Shown here piece after piece: positions 1-8,222 of a stretch of DNA of 64,000 nucleotides; the stretch's first letter is position 1, and every line of letters starts with the position of its first letter. The position numbers and the translations under genes were made by a program. The notes beneath the pieces are model-generated. The model did not search any database and was not told the origin of the DNA. It saw only the letters and a program-made list of their open reading frames with translations. Origin of the DNA: Flexivirga aerilata (GTDB lineage: Bacteria; Actinomycetota; Actinomycetes; Actinomycetales; Dermatophilaceae); contig NZ_JABENB010000003.1 in assembly GCF_013002715.1 (NCBI RefSeq), forward strand, positions 248,001 to 312,000. Direction: 5' to 3'.

Positions 1-715
1 TCTTGCGGTGGTCGGCCTCGGAGAAGGACATCGCCACGGGGGAGCCGGAGTAGCGACCGACCGCACCGACCGACTGCGCCCCGTGCAGGTGACCGAGCGC
101 GGCATACGCCACGCCATCGAATACACTCGCCGGCACCGCGGAGGTGCCGCCGACGCCGATGTCGCGCTCGGAGTCGGACGTGGTCGACCCGACGACGAAG
201 GCGTGCGCCATCACGACGGCCGGCACCCCACGCCCGGCGGCGTCGGCGCGCACCCGGTCTATCGCCGCGCGCAGGACCCCGGCGTGGGTGGCCTCGGCCG
301 TGCCGAGCGCGGCCGCGGTCACCGACGGCTCGAGATAGGGCAGTGGGTAGATCGCGACGTCGCCGAGCAGCACCGGCCGCCCCACGGACTCCGGCCTGGT
401 GCGCACGTGCACGCCGCCGAGCTCCAGCACGCGCGACCCGAAGCCGAGCCGCACCGCAGAGTCATGGTTGCCGGAGGAGAGCACCACGTGGGCGCCGGCC
501 TCCCGCAACCGCACGAGGGTGTCGTCGAGCAGTTGCACGCTCGCCGGTGCCGGCAGCGCCCGGTCGTAGATGTCCCCGGACACCAGGACGGCGTCGACCC
601 GCTCGGCGCGCACCACCTCGACCAGGTGCTCCAGATATGCGGCCTGCGCATCGAGCAGCCCCGCACCGTGGAACATCCGCCCCAGGTGCCAGTCGGAGGT
701 GTGGATCAGCCGCAT
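1..715 (-). CDS. sbcD: Exonuclease SbcD, N-terminal part (runs off left edge)
   Basis: This is the first 238 residues of SbcD, the Mre11-like nuclease subunit of the SbcCD complex that processes DNA ends and hairpins. The C-terminus and any sbcC partner lie outside the window. The phosphoesterase metal motifs are all visible: SDWHLG (D8, H10), GDIYDR (D48), GNHD (N83-H84) and GHLHG near the edge. The start is the ATG at 715 read leftwards. A TAACCT -10 box (723-728) sits 7 nt upstream and there is no Shine-Dalgarno, so the message is probably leaderless. It is divergent from the ligase gene at 898. Family assignment is firm. Confidence 0.93.
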   Translation of the reverse strand, partial: MRLIHTSDWHLGRMFHGAGLLDAQAAYLEHLVEVVRAERVDAVLVSGDIYDRALPAPASVQLLDDTLVRLREAGAHVVLSSGNHDSAVRLGFGSRVLELGGVHVRTRPESVGRPVLLGDVAIYPLPYLEPSVTAAALGTAEATHAGVLRAAIDRVRADAAGRGVPAVVMAHAFVVGSTTSDSERDIGVGGTSAVPASVFDGVAYAALGHLHGAQSVGAVGRYSGSPVAMSFSEADHRK

Positions 716-897
716 GCCCAGCAGGTTAAAAGCCGCCACCGACAGGCTCGTGGAGGTGACCCGGCGTTTCCGGGCGCCGGCGGGATGAGGAATGAATCCG
801 CGGCTCCGGCCGCACGGGGATGGCGAATGTGCGAGCGTTGCGGACAACCGTGCCGGTCAGTCAGTGTCGGACCGGCGCTCGGCAGGAGGAGGTAGCC

Positions 898-2382
898 ATG
901 GGCGAGGACGTGTCGGCGACGTCATACACCCGCGAGCAGCGGCAGCGCTATCGCGAGAAGGTCCGGCAGGATCTCGACGTCTTCGAGCGGATGCTGACGA
1001 CGCACAGCTTCGAGTTCGAGCGGCAGCTGACCGGGATGGAGGTCGAGCTCAACCTGGTCGACGACGACCTGCAGCCGACGATGAGCAATGCCCGGGTGCT
1101 GGAGAGCATCGCCGACGAGGACTACCAGACCGAGCTCGGGCAGTACAACATCGAGCTCAACGTCAGCCCGCGCCCGATGCCGGGGGATTCGGCGCTGCAG
1201 CTGGAGTCGGACCTGCGGGCGAGCCTCAACCGCGCCGAGAAGCTCGCCAACGACGCCGGCGCCCAGATCGCGATGATCGGCATCCTGCCCACGCTCATGC
1301 CCGAGCACTTCAGCACCGAGTGGATGAGTGCCAACGCCCGTTATGCCGCCCTGAACGAGGCGATCTTCGCCGCTCGCGGCGAGGACATCTTCATCGACAT
1401 CGAGGGCGCCGGCGGCGAACGCCTTGCCATGTATGCCGATTCGATCGCTCCCGAGTCGGCCTGCACCTCGGTGCAGTTGCACCTGCAGGTGCAGCCGCAC
1501 CGGTTCGCCGACTACTGGAACGCCGCCCAGGCGATTTCCGGACTGCAGCTGGCGATCGGGGCCAACTCGCCATACTTCTTCGGCAAGGAGCTGTGGCACG
1601 AGAGCCGCGTGCCGCTCTTCGGGCAGGCCACTGACACGCGCGCGATCGAATTGAAGAACCAGGGCGTCCGGCCCCGCGTGTGGTTCGGGGAGCGCTGGAT
1701 CACCTCGATCTTCGACCTGTTCGAGGAGAACGTCCGCTACTTCCCGGCGCTGCTGCCCGAATCCAGCGACGAGGACCCGGTCGCGGTCTTCGAATCCGGC
1801 CAGGCCCCAAAGCTTTCCGAGCTCCGGTTGCACAACGGCACGGTCTACCGCTGGAACCGGCCGATCTACGACATCGTCGACGGCAAGCCGCACCTGCGGG
1901 TCGAGAACCGCGTGCTGCCGGCCGGTCCCACGATCATCGACGGTATGGCGAACAGCGCCTTCTACTACGGCGTCGCGCGGATGTTGGCCGACTCCGACCG
2001 GCCGATCTGGACTCGGATGAGCTTCTCCGCGGCGGAGGACAACTTCGAGTCCTGCGCCCGCCGCGGCATCGATGCCAAGGTCTATTGGCCTGGCTTCGGC
2101 GAGGTGCAGGCCGACGAGCTGGTGCTGCGCCATCTCCTGCCGCTTGCACACGATGGGCTGGAGCAGTGGGGCGTGGCGCAGTCGGTGCGCGACCGCTACC
2201 TCGGCGTCATCGAGGACCGCTGCCGGGCCGGCGTCAACGGCGCGACCTGGCAGATCGACTGCGTGAAAGCCCTTGAGGCGCAAGGCAAGGACCGCGCCAG
2301 TGCGCTCTCGGGCATGCTTGAGCGCTACCTGGAGCAGATGCACGGCGGCGAACCGGTGCACACCTGGTCGCTGCTGGGCTGA
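898..2382 (+). CDS. GCS2-type glutamate--cysteine ligase family protein
   Basis: A 494-residue protein of the GCS2 family (gamma-glutamyl ligases that join glutamate to an amine in an ATP-dependent reaction). The N-terminal GMEVELNLVDDD stretch and the ELNVSPRPM segment match the substrate/metal-binding part of the family, and HLQVQP and NSPYFFGKELW are further family-like blocks. The ATG at 898 is chosen because AGGAGG lies just upstream (887-892); an in-frame start near 820 lacks a ribosome site. The last codons (S-L-L-G-stop) are embedded in the intergenic repeat that follows, and the same bases recur 274 bp downstream. The true substrate is not shown: actinobacteria make mycothiol, so a gamma-glutamyl product other than glutathione is possible (inference). 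Confidence 0.85.
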   Translation: MGEDVSATSYTREQRQRYREKVRQDLDVFERMLTTHSFEFERQLTGMEVELNLVDDDLQPTMSNARVLESIADEDYQTELGQYNIELNVSPRPMPGDSALQLESDLRASLNRAEKLANDAGAQIAMIGILPTLMPEHFSTEWMSANARYAALNEAIFAARGEDIFIDIEGAGGERLAMYADSIAPESACTSVQLHLQVQPHRFADYWNAAQAISGLQLAIGANSPYFFGKELWHESRVPLFGQATDTRAIELKNQGVRPRVWFGERWITSIFDLFEENVRYFPALLPESSDEDPVAVFESGQAPKLSELRLHNGTVYRWNRPIYDIVDGKPHLRVENRVLPAGPTIIDGMANSAFYYGVARMLADSDRPIWTRMSFSAAEDNFESCARRGIDAKVYWPGFGEVQADELVLRHLLPLAHDGLEQWGVAQSVRDRYLGVIEDRCRAGVNGATWQIDCVKALEAQGKDRASALSGMLERYLEQMHGGEPVHTWSLLG

Positions 2383-2853
2383 TCTCGATACGCGGCTCGT
2401 TCCTCGCCGATACTCGATCAGCGTGGCTTGGTGGTCGAGTAGCCGGAGGAGCGCAGCGGGGGAGGCGTATCGAGACCACCCGGCGACCTACGCGAGCTGC
2501 CGGGCTGATCTCGATACGCGGCTCGTTCCTCGCCGCTACTCGATCAGCAAACGTCGCGCTCGATCGGCGTTGCTTGGTGGTCGAGTAGCCGGAGGAGCGG
2601 AGCGGAGGAGGCGTATCGAGACCACCGGCGGTTTCACGGAGTCGCTGCTGGGCTGATCTCGATACGCGGCTCGTTCCTCGCCGCTACTCGATCAGCGTTG
2701 CTTGGTGGTCGAGTAGCCGGAGGAGCGGAGCGGGGGAGGCGTATCGAGACCACCCGGCGACCTACGCGAGCTGCCGGGCTGATCTCGATACGCGGCTCGT
2801 TCCTCGCCGCTACTCGATCAGCGTTACCCCCACCTCACGCGTATCGAGACCAC
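2367..2853. repeat. Array of alternating inverted repeats (CTCGATACGC / GCGTATCGAG type)
   Basis: Four near-identical copies of a ~45-bp unit A (CTCGATACGCGGCTCGTT... ending CTACTCGATCAGCG) lie near 2375-2423, 2503-2548, 2650-2697 and 2777-2824. They alternate with three copies of a ~54-bp unit B (GGTGGTCGAGTAGCCGGAGG... ending GCGTATCGAGACCACC) near 2427-2480, 2572-2625 and 2700-2753. A truncated B-like end lies at 2838-2853. A and B are imperfect inverted complements, so each A-B pair can fold into a long hairpin. A spacer starting CCCGGCGACCTACGCGAG is also repeated (2478 and 2752). There is no open reading frame of note. Similar scattered elements are common between genes in Micrococcales genomes (from memory). 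They are not CRISPR because the spacers are not unique. Confidence 0.9.
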
Positions 2854-2860
2854 TCCCATC

Positions 2861-3472
2861 TCACGCGAAATCGCCGCCGGTGTTCCACGTCTGGATGCAG
2901 GGGGTGCCGTGGTAGAACCCGAGCATCGACAGCGACCCGGCGTTGAGCATCAGCTGGGCGCCCATGCGGGCCTCCTGGCGCAGGAAGATCGCGGCGAAGA
3001 TGCGCAGCGAGTGGCCGTGCGCGACCAGGGCGACATTGCCGACCTCGAGCAGCGGCACCACCCGGCGTACGACGTGGCTCACCCGGGCGGCGACGTCCTC
3101 GACGGTCTCGCCGGGCGTGTCACCGGGCACGACCCCGTCGGCGAAGATCTCCCACGACGGGTCGCCGAGCTGCTCGCGGATCTGCGGGGTCGACAGACCC
3201 TCGTACCCGCCGTAGTCCCACTCCCGCAGGTCGTCGTCGAGCCGGACGTCCCGCAGCCCGGCGAGTTCGGCGGTGCGGCGGGCACGCTGCATCGGGCTGG
3301 AGAAGGTCGCGACGATGTCGAGCGGCTCGACCTCGGCCCGCAGCTTGCGCGCGTCGGCCTCACCCTCGGGCAGTAGCGGCAGGTCGGTGGTGCCTGTATG
3401 ACGGCCGTTGCGCGACCACTCGGTCGCTCCGTGACGGATCAGGATGATGCTGTGCTCGGAGTGCGCGCTCAC
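2861..3472 (-). CDS. Histidine phosphatase (phosphoglycerate mutase-like) family protein
   Basis: A 203-residue branch-1 histidine phosphatase. The catalytic LIRHGATEW motif places the phospho-accepting His at H14. The second half of the site is E84 (REWDYGGYEG) and H152 (VALVAHGHSLR). The SSPMQRARRTAE helix is the usual phosphate-pocket segment. Such proteins dephosphorylate small metabolites or act as acid phosphatases or cofactor-dependent mutases; the substrate cannot be read from sequence. The GTG at 3472 is chosen because homology starts just after it; the longer frame to 3823 would run through the divergent OsmC gene. Divergent from osmC with 31 bp between the starts. Confidence 0.85.
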   Translation of the reverse strand: MSAHSEHSIILIRHGATEWSRNGRHTGTTDLPLLPEGEADARKLRAEVEPLDIVATFSSPMQRARRTAELAGLRDVRLDDDLREWDYGGYEGLSTPQIREQLGDPSWEIFADGVVPGDTPGETVEDVAARVSHVVRRVVPLLEVGNVALVAHGHSLRIFAAIFLRQEARMGAQLMLNAGSLSMLGFYHGTPCIQTWNTGGDFA

Positions 3473-3503
3473 AACTGGCCACCGTAATGGCACGCTTAGT
3501 CGT

Positions 3504-3929
3504 ATGACGACTAGGGACCCGCACCGTTCGGTCAGCCTCGTCCGCACCGCGAACGGCAGCTTCCGCGCCACCAACGCCCGCGGCGGCACGCTCGACTTCG
3601 GCAGCGGCCAGGACGACCGGTTCACGCCCGTGGAGCTGCTGCTCACCGCGATCGCGGGATGCAGCGCGATCGACGTCGACATCTTCACCTCGCGGCGGTC
3701 GGAGCCGACGGAGTTCGAGGTGACCGCCGAGGGCGACAAGCTGCGTGACGAGCAGGGCAACCACATGGGGCCGATCGACGTGACCTTCACCGTGCGCTTC
3801 CCGGAGGGCGCCGACGGCGACAAGGCACGGGAGGTGCTGCCCGACGCGATCCGTCAGTCACACGAGCGGCTCTGCACGGTCAGCCGCACGGTGATGCTGC
3901 CCACCGAAGTCACCTCCAAGGAGGCCTGA
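3504..3929 (+). CDS. OsmC family protein (peroxide-reducing type)
   Basis: A 141-residue OsmC/Ohr-fold protein. The two reactive cysteines are C53 (LLTAIAGCSAIDV) and C124 (HERLCTVSRTV), with the conserved glutamate E44 in TPVELLL. In this family the cysteine pair reduces organic or fatty-acid hydroperoxides. The ATG at 3504 is chosen because an upstream in-frame start would extend into the divergent phosphatase promoter. The stop is 6 nt from the GTG of the DUF1697 gene, so the two are probably one transcript. Whether it is an Ohr, an OsmC or a YhfA-like paralogue is uncertain; it lacks a clear Ohr signature. Confidence 0.85.
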   Translation: MTTRDPHRSVSLVRTANGSFRATNARGGTLDFGSGQDDRFTPVELLLTAIAGCSAIDVDIFTSRRSEPTEFEVTAEGDKLRDEQGNHMGPIDVTFTVRFPEGADGDKAREVLPDAIRQSHERLCTVSRTVMLPTEVTSKEA

Positions 3930-3935
3930 CCCGTC

Positions 3936-4472
3936 GTGCCCGCCTACGTCGTCTTCCTCCGCGCGGTCAATATCGCGCCGCGCTGGGTGAAGATGGCGCT
4001 GCTGCGGGAGGTGTTGACCGCCGAGGGTTTCGGCGAGGTCGAGACCTACATCCAGAGCGGCAACGTGCGGGTCACCAGCTCTCTGCGGTCGGCCCGCAAG
4101 GTGGGTCGTCATCTGGAGGACGTGCTGGAGACCGCGTTCGGCTTCACCATCCCGTGCATCGTGCGCACGCCGGCTGAGCTGGCCGCCGTCGCGGCGTATG
4201 CCGACTCGCTGGACGACCCGCTCGGCGGCGCGACCCAGCGCCGATACGTCACCTTCTTCACCGAGCCGGTGCCGAAGGACCGCGCCGAGGAGCTGGCGGC
4301 GTGGAACGTCCGCGGCGAGCGACTGCGTGCCAACGGCAGCGAAATCTATTGGTGGCTGGACAAATCCACACACGAGGCCAGGATGTCCAATGCCGTCCTG
4401 GAGCGTGGGGGACTGGTGGCGACCACCCGCGACCTCAAGGTGGTGCGGGCGCTCGCCGAGCGCTGGACGTAG
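3936..4472 (+). CDS. DUF1697 family protein
   Basis: A 178-residue protein matching the DUF1697 family from its N-terminal pattern VVFLRAVNIAPRWVKMALLREVL and the YIQSGNVRVTSS segment, both hallmarks of the family. No biochemical role is established that I know of. The GTG at 3936 follows the OsmC stop by 6 nt and carries an upstream AAGGAGG (inside the osmC 3' end), so the two are likely co-transcribed. It ends 2 nt before the convergent cupin gene. Full length for the family, with no oddity seen. Confidence 0.85.
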   Translation: MPAYVVFLRAVNIAPRWVKMALLREVLTAEGFGEVETYIQSGNVRVTSSLRSARKVGRHLEDVLETAFGFTIPCIVRTPAELAAVAAYADSLDDPLGGATQRRYVTFFTEPVPKDRAEELAAWNVRGERLRANGSEIYWWLDKSTHEARMSNAVLERGGLVATTRDLKVVRALAERWT

Positions 4473-4474
4473 CG

Positions 4475-4921
4475 CTAGTGATCGTCCTGCAGTTCGAAGT
4501 CCGCGAAGTCGAATCCCGGCACCACGACGCAGCTGACCAGCACCGGCTCGTCCGCGGCCGGCCGAGCCGCCTGCCAGTGACCGCCCGGCACCAGGCCCTG
4601 GGGCCGTTGACCGTCCTCGACCGCGGGACCGAGCGTGAGATCGGTTGCAACGCCTGGTGATTGGGCATCACCACCGAGGCTGAGGGTAAGCGGACCACCG
4701 CGATGCCAGAGCCACAGCTCGTCCGACCGGACGCGATGCCAGGCGCTCGACTCGCCCGGGAGCAGCAGGAAGTAGATGCCGGTGCCGAGATTGCGCGCCC
4801 CGTCATACGGGCTGCCGGGGGTGAACGTGCCGGCATGCCGATAGGTCTCGGCATACCAGCCGCCCTCGGGATGTGCCTGCAGGCCGAGTCCTTCTGCCCA
4901 GGAGGGCAGCGCGCCAGTCAT
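4475..4921 (-). CDS. Cupin domain protein, DUF985 (cupin_5) family
   Basis: A 148-residue single-domain cupin. The opening GLQAHPEGGWYAETYRH and the YFLLLPGESSAWHRVRSDELW motif are typical of the DUF985/cupin_5 group. The LVPGGHWQAARP and VSCVVVPGFDF blocks form the second cupin motif. These proteins are small beta-barrels of unclear function, some annotated as RmlC-like sugar-binding proteins. The ATG at 4921 is chosen because the next upstream in-frame starts add non-homologous residues overlapping the divergent Sua5-like gene. Only 22 bp separate the two starts. Confidence 0.82.
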   Translation of the reverse strand: MTGALPSWAEGLGLQAHPEGGWYAETYRHAGTFTPGSPYDGARNLGTGIYFLLLPGESSAWHRVRSDELWLWHRGGPLTLSLGGDAQSPGVATDLTLGPAVEDGQRPQGLVPGGHWQAARPAADEPVLVSCVVVPGFDFADFELQDDH

Positions 4922-4943
4922 CACAGGTCCTAACGTTGAGGGC

Positions 4944-5567
4944 ATGGCCAGGTACTTCGACGTCCACCCTAAGGACCCACAGCCGCGCAGCATCGGCCAA
5001 GCCGTGCAGATCCTGCGGGACGGCGGGCTCGTCGCCTACCCGACCGACTCCTGCTTCGCGCTCGGCTGCACCCTCGGCAACCAGGAGGGCCGCGACCGCA
5101 TCGTGCGCATCCGCAAGCTCGACGACAAACACAACTTCACCCTGATGTGCCGCGACTTCGCGCAGCTGGGGCAGCTGGTCTTCATCGACAACAAGGTGTT
5201 TCGCGCGATCAAGGCCGCTACGCCCGGTCCCTACACCTTCATCCTGCCGGCCACCTCGGAGGTGCCGCGCCGGCTGCAGCAGCCCAAGCGCAAGACCGTC
5301 GGGGTGCGCATCAGCGACCACCCGGTCGCCCGTGCGCTGGTCGCCGAGCTCGGTGAGCCGATCATGACCAGCACGCTGCTGCTGCCCGGCGAGGACGAAC
5401 CGCTCACCGACGGCTGGCAGGTCAAGGAGGAGCTCGACCACCAGGTCGACGCGGTGATCGACTCCGGCGAGGCGGGTGTCGACCCGACGACCGTGGTCGA
5501 CTTCTCCGACGGTTACCCGCAGGTGGTGCGGGTCGGCGCCGGTGACCCGACGCCGTTCGAGGCCTGA
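4944..5567 (+). CDS. L-threonylcarbamoyladenylate synthase family protein (YciO/Sua5/YrdC)
   Basis: A 207-residue YrdC-fold protein. The conserved PTDSCFALGC and KRKTVGVRISDHP segments line the ATP/threonine-binding cleft, and RIRKLDDKHNFTLMC is the usual basic helix. True TsaC/Sua5 enzymes make threonylcarbamoyl-AMP for the t6A modification of tRNA. The length and the DDKHNF variant look closer to the YciO subgroup, whose role is less certain. A TAACGT box lies 7 nt before the ATG with no ribosome site, suggesting a leaderless message. The stop is followed after 2 nt by the GTG of the next gene, so it heads a small operon with the GNAT-like and DUF3626 genes. Confidence 0.85.
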   Translation: MARYFDVHPKDPQPRSIGQAVQILRDGGLVAYPTDSCFALGCTLGNQEGRDRIVRIRKLDDKHNFTLMCRDFAQLGQLVFIDNKVFRAIKAATPGPYTFILPATSEVPRRLQQPKRKTVGVRISDHPVARALVAELGEPIMTSTLLLPGEDEPLTDGWQVKEELDHQVDAVIDSGEAGVDPTTVVDFSDGYPQVVRVGAGDPTPFEA

Positions 5568-5569
5568 GG

Positions 5570-6238
5570 GTGACGCTTGCCGACGGCCCGCATCCCGTGG
5601 GCCGGATGATCCGCGCGGCCGCCCACGGCCGGCATCCACCGGTCGACGGTGGGTGGGAGCGCCAACCGCCTTGGCGTGCCGATGTGTTCGGCATTGTCAC
5701 ATTCACCGGGCACGCGGTGCTGTGTGTGCCGCAGGCCTGGTCCGACGAGGCGCTGCAGGCCCTCGCCCCGGACGGCTTCGGCGGTGCTGCCGACCCGCGG
5801 GTGATCGTCGCGCTCGCCGGCGCGGACGGCTTCATCGACTCGCTCGACACGATCTTCGCGGCACCCGGCATGCTCGGCACGCCCGCTGCACCTGCGCTCG
5901 ACGCCCGCCCCGACCTGGCCGGGCATCCCCGCGCTCGCCGGGCAGCCGGCCTGCGGGACGACGTGCGCACCTACGGCCTGCCCGGACGCGACGACGCCGT
6001 CGTGACCCTGGGCCGCGGCATCGGCGGTCTGCCCGAGCTGAGTTTCGAGCTGGCCGAGAGTGCGCGCGGGCGCGGGCTGGGCGGCGAATTGCTTTGCTCC
6101 GCAAGGACACTCGTCGGCCCGGACGACGTGCTGATCGCGTCCGTCTCCCCGGGCAATGTGGCCAGCACCCGTGCGGTCCTCGCCGCCGGTTTCGCGCCGG
6201 TTGCAGGGGTGCAGTTGTTCCGGCCGGCCCGGCGATGA
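5570..6238 (+). CDS. GNAT-like N-acetyltransferase family protein
   Basis: A 222-residue protein. The N-terminal half is not recognisable to me. The C-terminal half looks like a GNAT acetyltransferase: ESARGRGLGGELLCSARTL fits the acetyl-CoA pyrophosphate loop (R/Q-x-x-G-x-G/A), followed by VSPGNVASTRAVLAAGFAPVAG, the usual NxxSxxxxxxxGF end of the fold. The substrate is unknown. GTG start 2 nt after the preceding stop; its own stop overlaps the next ATG (ATGA), so translation is coupled to the DUF3626 gene. Confidence 0.65.
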   Translation: MTLADGPHPVGRMIRAAAHGRHPPVDGGWERQPPWRADVFGIVTFTGHAVLCVPQAWSDEALQALAPDGFGGAADPRVIVALAGADGFIDSLDTIFAAPGMLGTPAAPALDARPDLAGHPRARRAAGLRDDVRTYGLPGRDDAVVTLGRGIGGLPELSFELAESARGRGLGGELLCSARTLVGPDDVLIASVSPGNVASTRAVLAAGFAPVAGVQLFRPARR

Positions 6239-7110
6239 CGACCAGTCCACTCCCGGAGCCCGTCCGCCAGGCCGTCGCACACGTGGCGCGACTTGCCGCG
6301 GGGCCGCCGCTCGACCGCACACTGCGGGTCACCTGCAGCTTCCACCCCGACCGGTTCGCCGGTCCCGGCACGACCGAGTCGGTCATCGAACGGTTGGTGG
6401 CGAGCGGCAGCTACGTGTCGCAGTTCGTCACCGGCACCAGCAACGGCGGCCTCACGGCATATCGGGGCGGCGACCGGTTTCGTTGGGAGAGTGCACTTTT
6501 CGGAGGCATGTATGACGATGCCGACCCCGACCTGCGTCCCAAGTACGGCGCGCTCAACCACCGCCGGCGCGGCACCGGCGCCTCGCCGAGGTTCGGCTCG
6601 GCCCACCTGCGACTGGCCGAGCACACGCTGGAGCGGAGCACCTTCTGCTTTCCGGACAGCTTCGACGAGCCGGCCGATTTCGGCGTCGCCGCATCGTGCG
6701 ATCTGGCCGACCGCGCCGACCGGTCCGGCCGTGACCTCCTTGACGACTACGTGGAGGCCCAGGTGCACGGCCATCTCGACCTGAGGGCCGACGTGGAGGC
6801 GGTGGTCCTCGATCCGAGCTTCCGCGGGACCGCAGTGGAGGAGGCCGCGCGCGAGCTGCCGTGCCCGGTGGAGTGGCACGACGGATTCGTCGCACAGCTG
6901 GCGGACATCGAGCAGCACCCGGACTATCGCGGCCCCGAGATCGTCCAGCTGGCAAGGAGATACGCGCACGATGGCGTGCTCGACCCGCGGACCGTGGGCG
7001 AGGTCGCGAGTCTCGGCATACACGAGCCTCAGGCGGTCAAGCAGCTCTGGCACTACACGGCGCGCTTCGGCACCCCGGAGGCGCGGAGCCGGCCGCCGGC
7101 ACGTGATTAG
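6235..7110 (+). CDS. DUF3626 family protein
   Basis: A 291-residue protein of the DUF3626 family, recognised by the TCSFHPDRF opening, the ESVIERLVASGSYVSQFVTGTSNGG block, and the KYGALNHRRRGTGASPRFGS motif. The invariant arginines and the later PCPVEWHDGF segment look like an enzyme active site, but no reaction is established to my knowledge. The ATG at 6235 overlaps the stop of the GNAT-like gene by 4 nt. A much longer reading frame back to 5476 is a frame artefact across the upstream gene. Confidence 0.75.
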   Translation: MTTSPLPEPVRQAVAHVARLAAGPPLDRTLRVTCSFHPDRFAGPGTTESVIERLVASGSYVSQFVTGTSNGGLTAYRGGDRFRWESALFGGMYDDADPDLRPKYGALNHRRRGTGASPRFGSAHLRLAEHTLERSTFCFPDSFDEPADFGVAASCDLADRADRSGRDLLDDYVEAQVHGHLDLRADVEAVVLDPSFRGTAVEEAARELPCPVEWHDGFVAQLADIEQHPDYRGPEIVQLARRYAHDGVLDPRTVGEVASLGIHEPQAVKQLWHYTARFGTPEARSRPPARD

Positions 7111-7120
7111 GCTGAAGTCC

Positions 7121-8098
7121 ATGACTCGAGCTCTCGTGGTGACCGAACCGGGTGACGGCAGCGTGCTGCAGGTGCAGGACGTGGTGGTGCCACCGCCCGG
7201 TGACGGGGAGGCGCAGGTGCGCGTCGCGGCGGTCGGCGTCAACTTCATCGACGTCTACAAGCGGCAGGGCGTCTATCCGATGACGACGCCCTTCATCGCC
7301 GGCGAGGAGGGCGCGGGTGTCGTCGAGGCGGTCGGGTCCGGCGTGACCGACGTCAAGGTCGGCGACAAGGTCGCCTGGGCGAGCTACACCGGCAGCGCCA
7401 CCCAACTCGCCAACATCCCCGCCGACGTCCTCGTGCCGGTCCCGGACGGTCTGGATCTGGAGACCGCCGCCGCGGCGATGCTGCAGGGCATGACCGCGCA
7501 CTACCTCGTCAACTCGACCTGGCCGGTGCAGGAGGGCCAGATCGCGCTGGTCCACGCGGCCGCCGGGGGAGTGGGACAGCTGCTGGTGCAGCTGATCACC
7601 GGCAAGGGCGCGACCGTCGTGGCCACCGCGGGCAGTGACGAAAAGCTCGACAAGGCAAGGCAACTCGGCGCCCAGCACACGATCAACTACCGCAATTTCG
7701 AGGGCGATGCGCTGGCCGACGAGGTGCGCCGGCTCGCCGGTCGCGGCGTCGACGTCGCCTATGACGGGGTCGGTCGCGCCACCTTTGGAGCCTCGTTGCG
7801 TTCGCTGCGGCCGCGGGGGATGGGCGTGCTCTTCGGCGGCTCCAGCGGCCAGGTGGAGCCGCTCGACCTGCAGGTGCTCAACCGGCTCGGTTCGCTCTTC
7901 GTCACCCGGCCGACGCTGGGTTCCTACCTGCTGGACCGCGAGGAGTTGCTCTGGCGCGCCGAGGACATCCTCGGCCAGCTTGCCGACGGCCGGCTGAAGC
8001 TGGAGATCGGCGGGCGCTACCGCCTCGACGACGCGGCAGCGGCATACGAGGCGCTGGAAGGCCGGGCGACGACCGGCAAGCTGCTGCTCCTGCCCTGA
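7121..8098 (+). CDS. NADPH:quinone oxidoreductase (zinc-independent MDR family)
   Basis: A 325-residue quinone oxidoreductase of the medium-chain dehydrogenase/reductase superfamily. VGVNFIDVYKRQGVYP is the QOR-type substrate-side signature, the cofactor site is HAAAGGVGQLLVQL, and catalytic-zinc cysteine/histidine ligands are absent. It would reduce quinones using NADPH in the cytoplasm. A TAGGCT box lies 7 nt before the ATG, with no ribosome site, so translation may be leaderless. It stands alone, 10 nt after the DUF3626 gene. Confidence 0.9.
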   Translation: MTRALVVTEPGDGSVLQVQDVVVPPPGDGEAQVRVAAVGVNFIDVYKRQGVYPMTTPFIAGEEGAGVVEAVGSGVTDVKVGDKVAWASYTGSATQLANIPADVLVPVPDGLDLETAAAAMLQGMTAHYLVNSTWPVQEGQIALVHAAAGGVGQLLVQLITGKGATVVATAGSDEKLDKARQLGAQHTINYRNFEGDALADEVRRLAGRGVDVAYDGVGRATFGASLRSLRPRGMGVLFGGSSGQVEPLDLQVLNRLGSLFVTRPTLGSYLLDREELLWRAEDILGQLADGRLKLEIGGRYRLDDAAAAYEALEGRATTGKLLLLP

Positions 8099-8139
8099 GG
8101 CGCCGCATCCGCCATACGGCCAGACCGTGGCCACCCCTT

Positions 8140-8169
8140 GCAACATATATAGGCGATACATATAGTTGC
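8140..8169. promoter_or_regulatory. AT-rich imperfect palindrome upstream of the MFS gene
   Basis: GCAAC...GTTGC arms (8140-8144 and 8165-8169) enclose a TATAT (8146-8150)/ATATA (8160-8164) inner pair, giving an imperfect dyad 54 bp before the MFS start at 8223. It stands out in otherwise G+C-rich DNA and looks like an operator for a dimeric repressor (TetR- or PadR-sized), but no regulator gene is adjacent. The only neighbours are the quinone oxidoreductase and the transporter. Confidence 0.5.
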
Positions 8170-8222
8170 TGGGCGTGCCCGGCTCTCGTTCGGGCGCAGA
8201 TGCTCGAGTGAGAGGAGTTCGC

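Noticed and set aside
8..895. Plus-strand 295-codon frame at the left edge
   Set aside because: Antisense to sbcD, whose metal motifs are all intact on the minus strand.
922..2361. Long minus-strand frame opposite the GCS2 ligase
   Set aside because: Antisense shadow; the plus strand has family motifs and a ribosome site.
2367..2853. CRISPR array
   Set aside because: Units are inverted relative to each other, spacers are also repeated, and no cas genes are near.
5476..6234. N-terminal extension of the DUF3626 frame
   Set aside because: Overlaps the GNAT-like gene entirely and reads as arginine-rich low-complexity sequence; the ATGA overlap at 6235 is the natural start.
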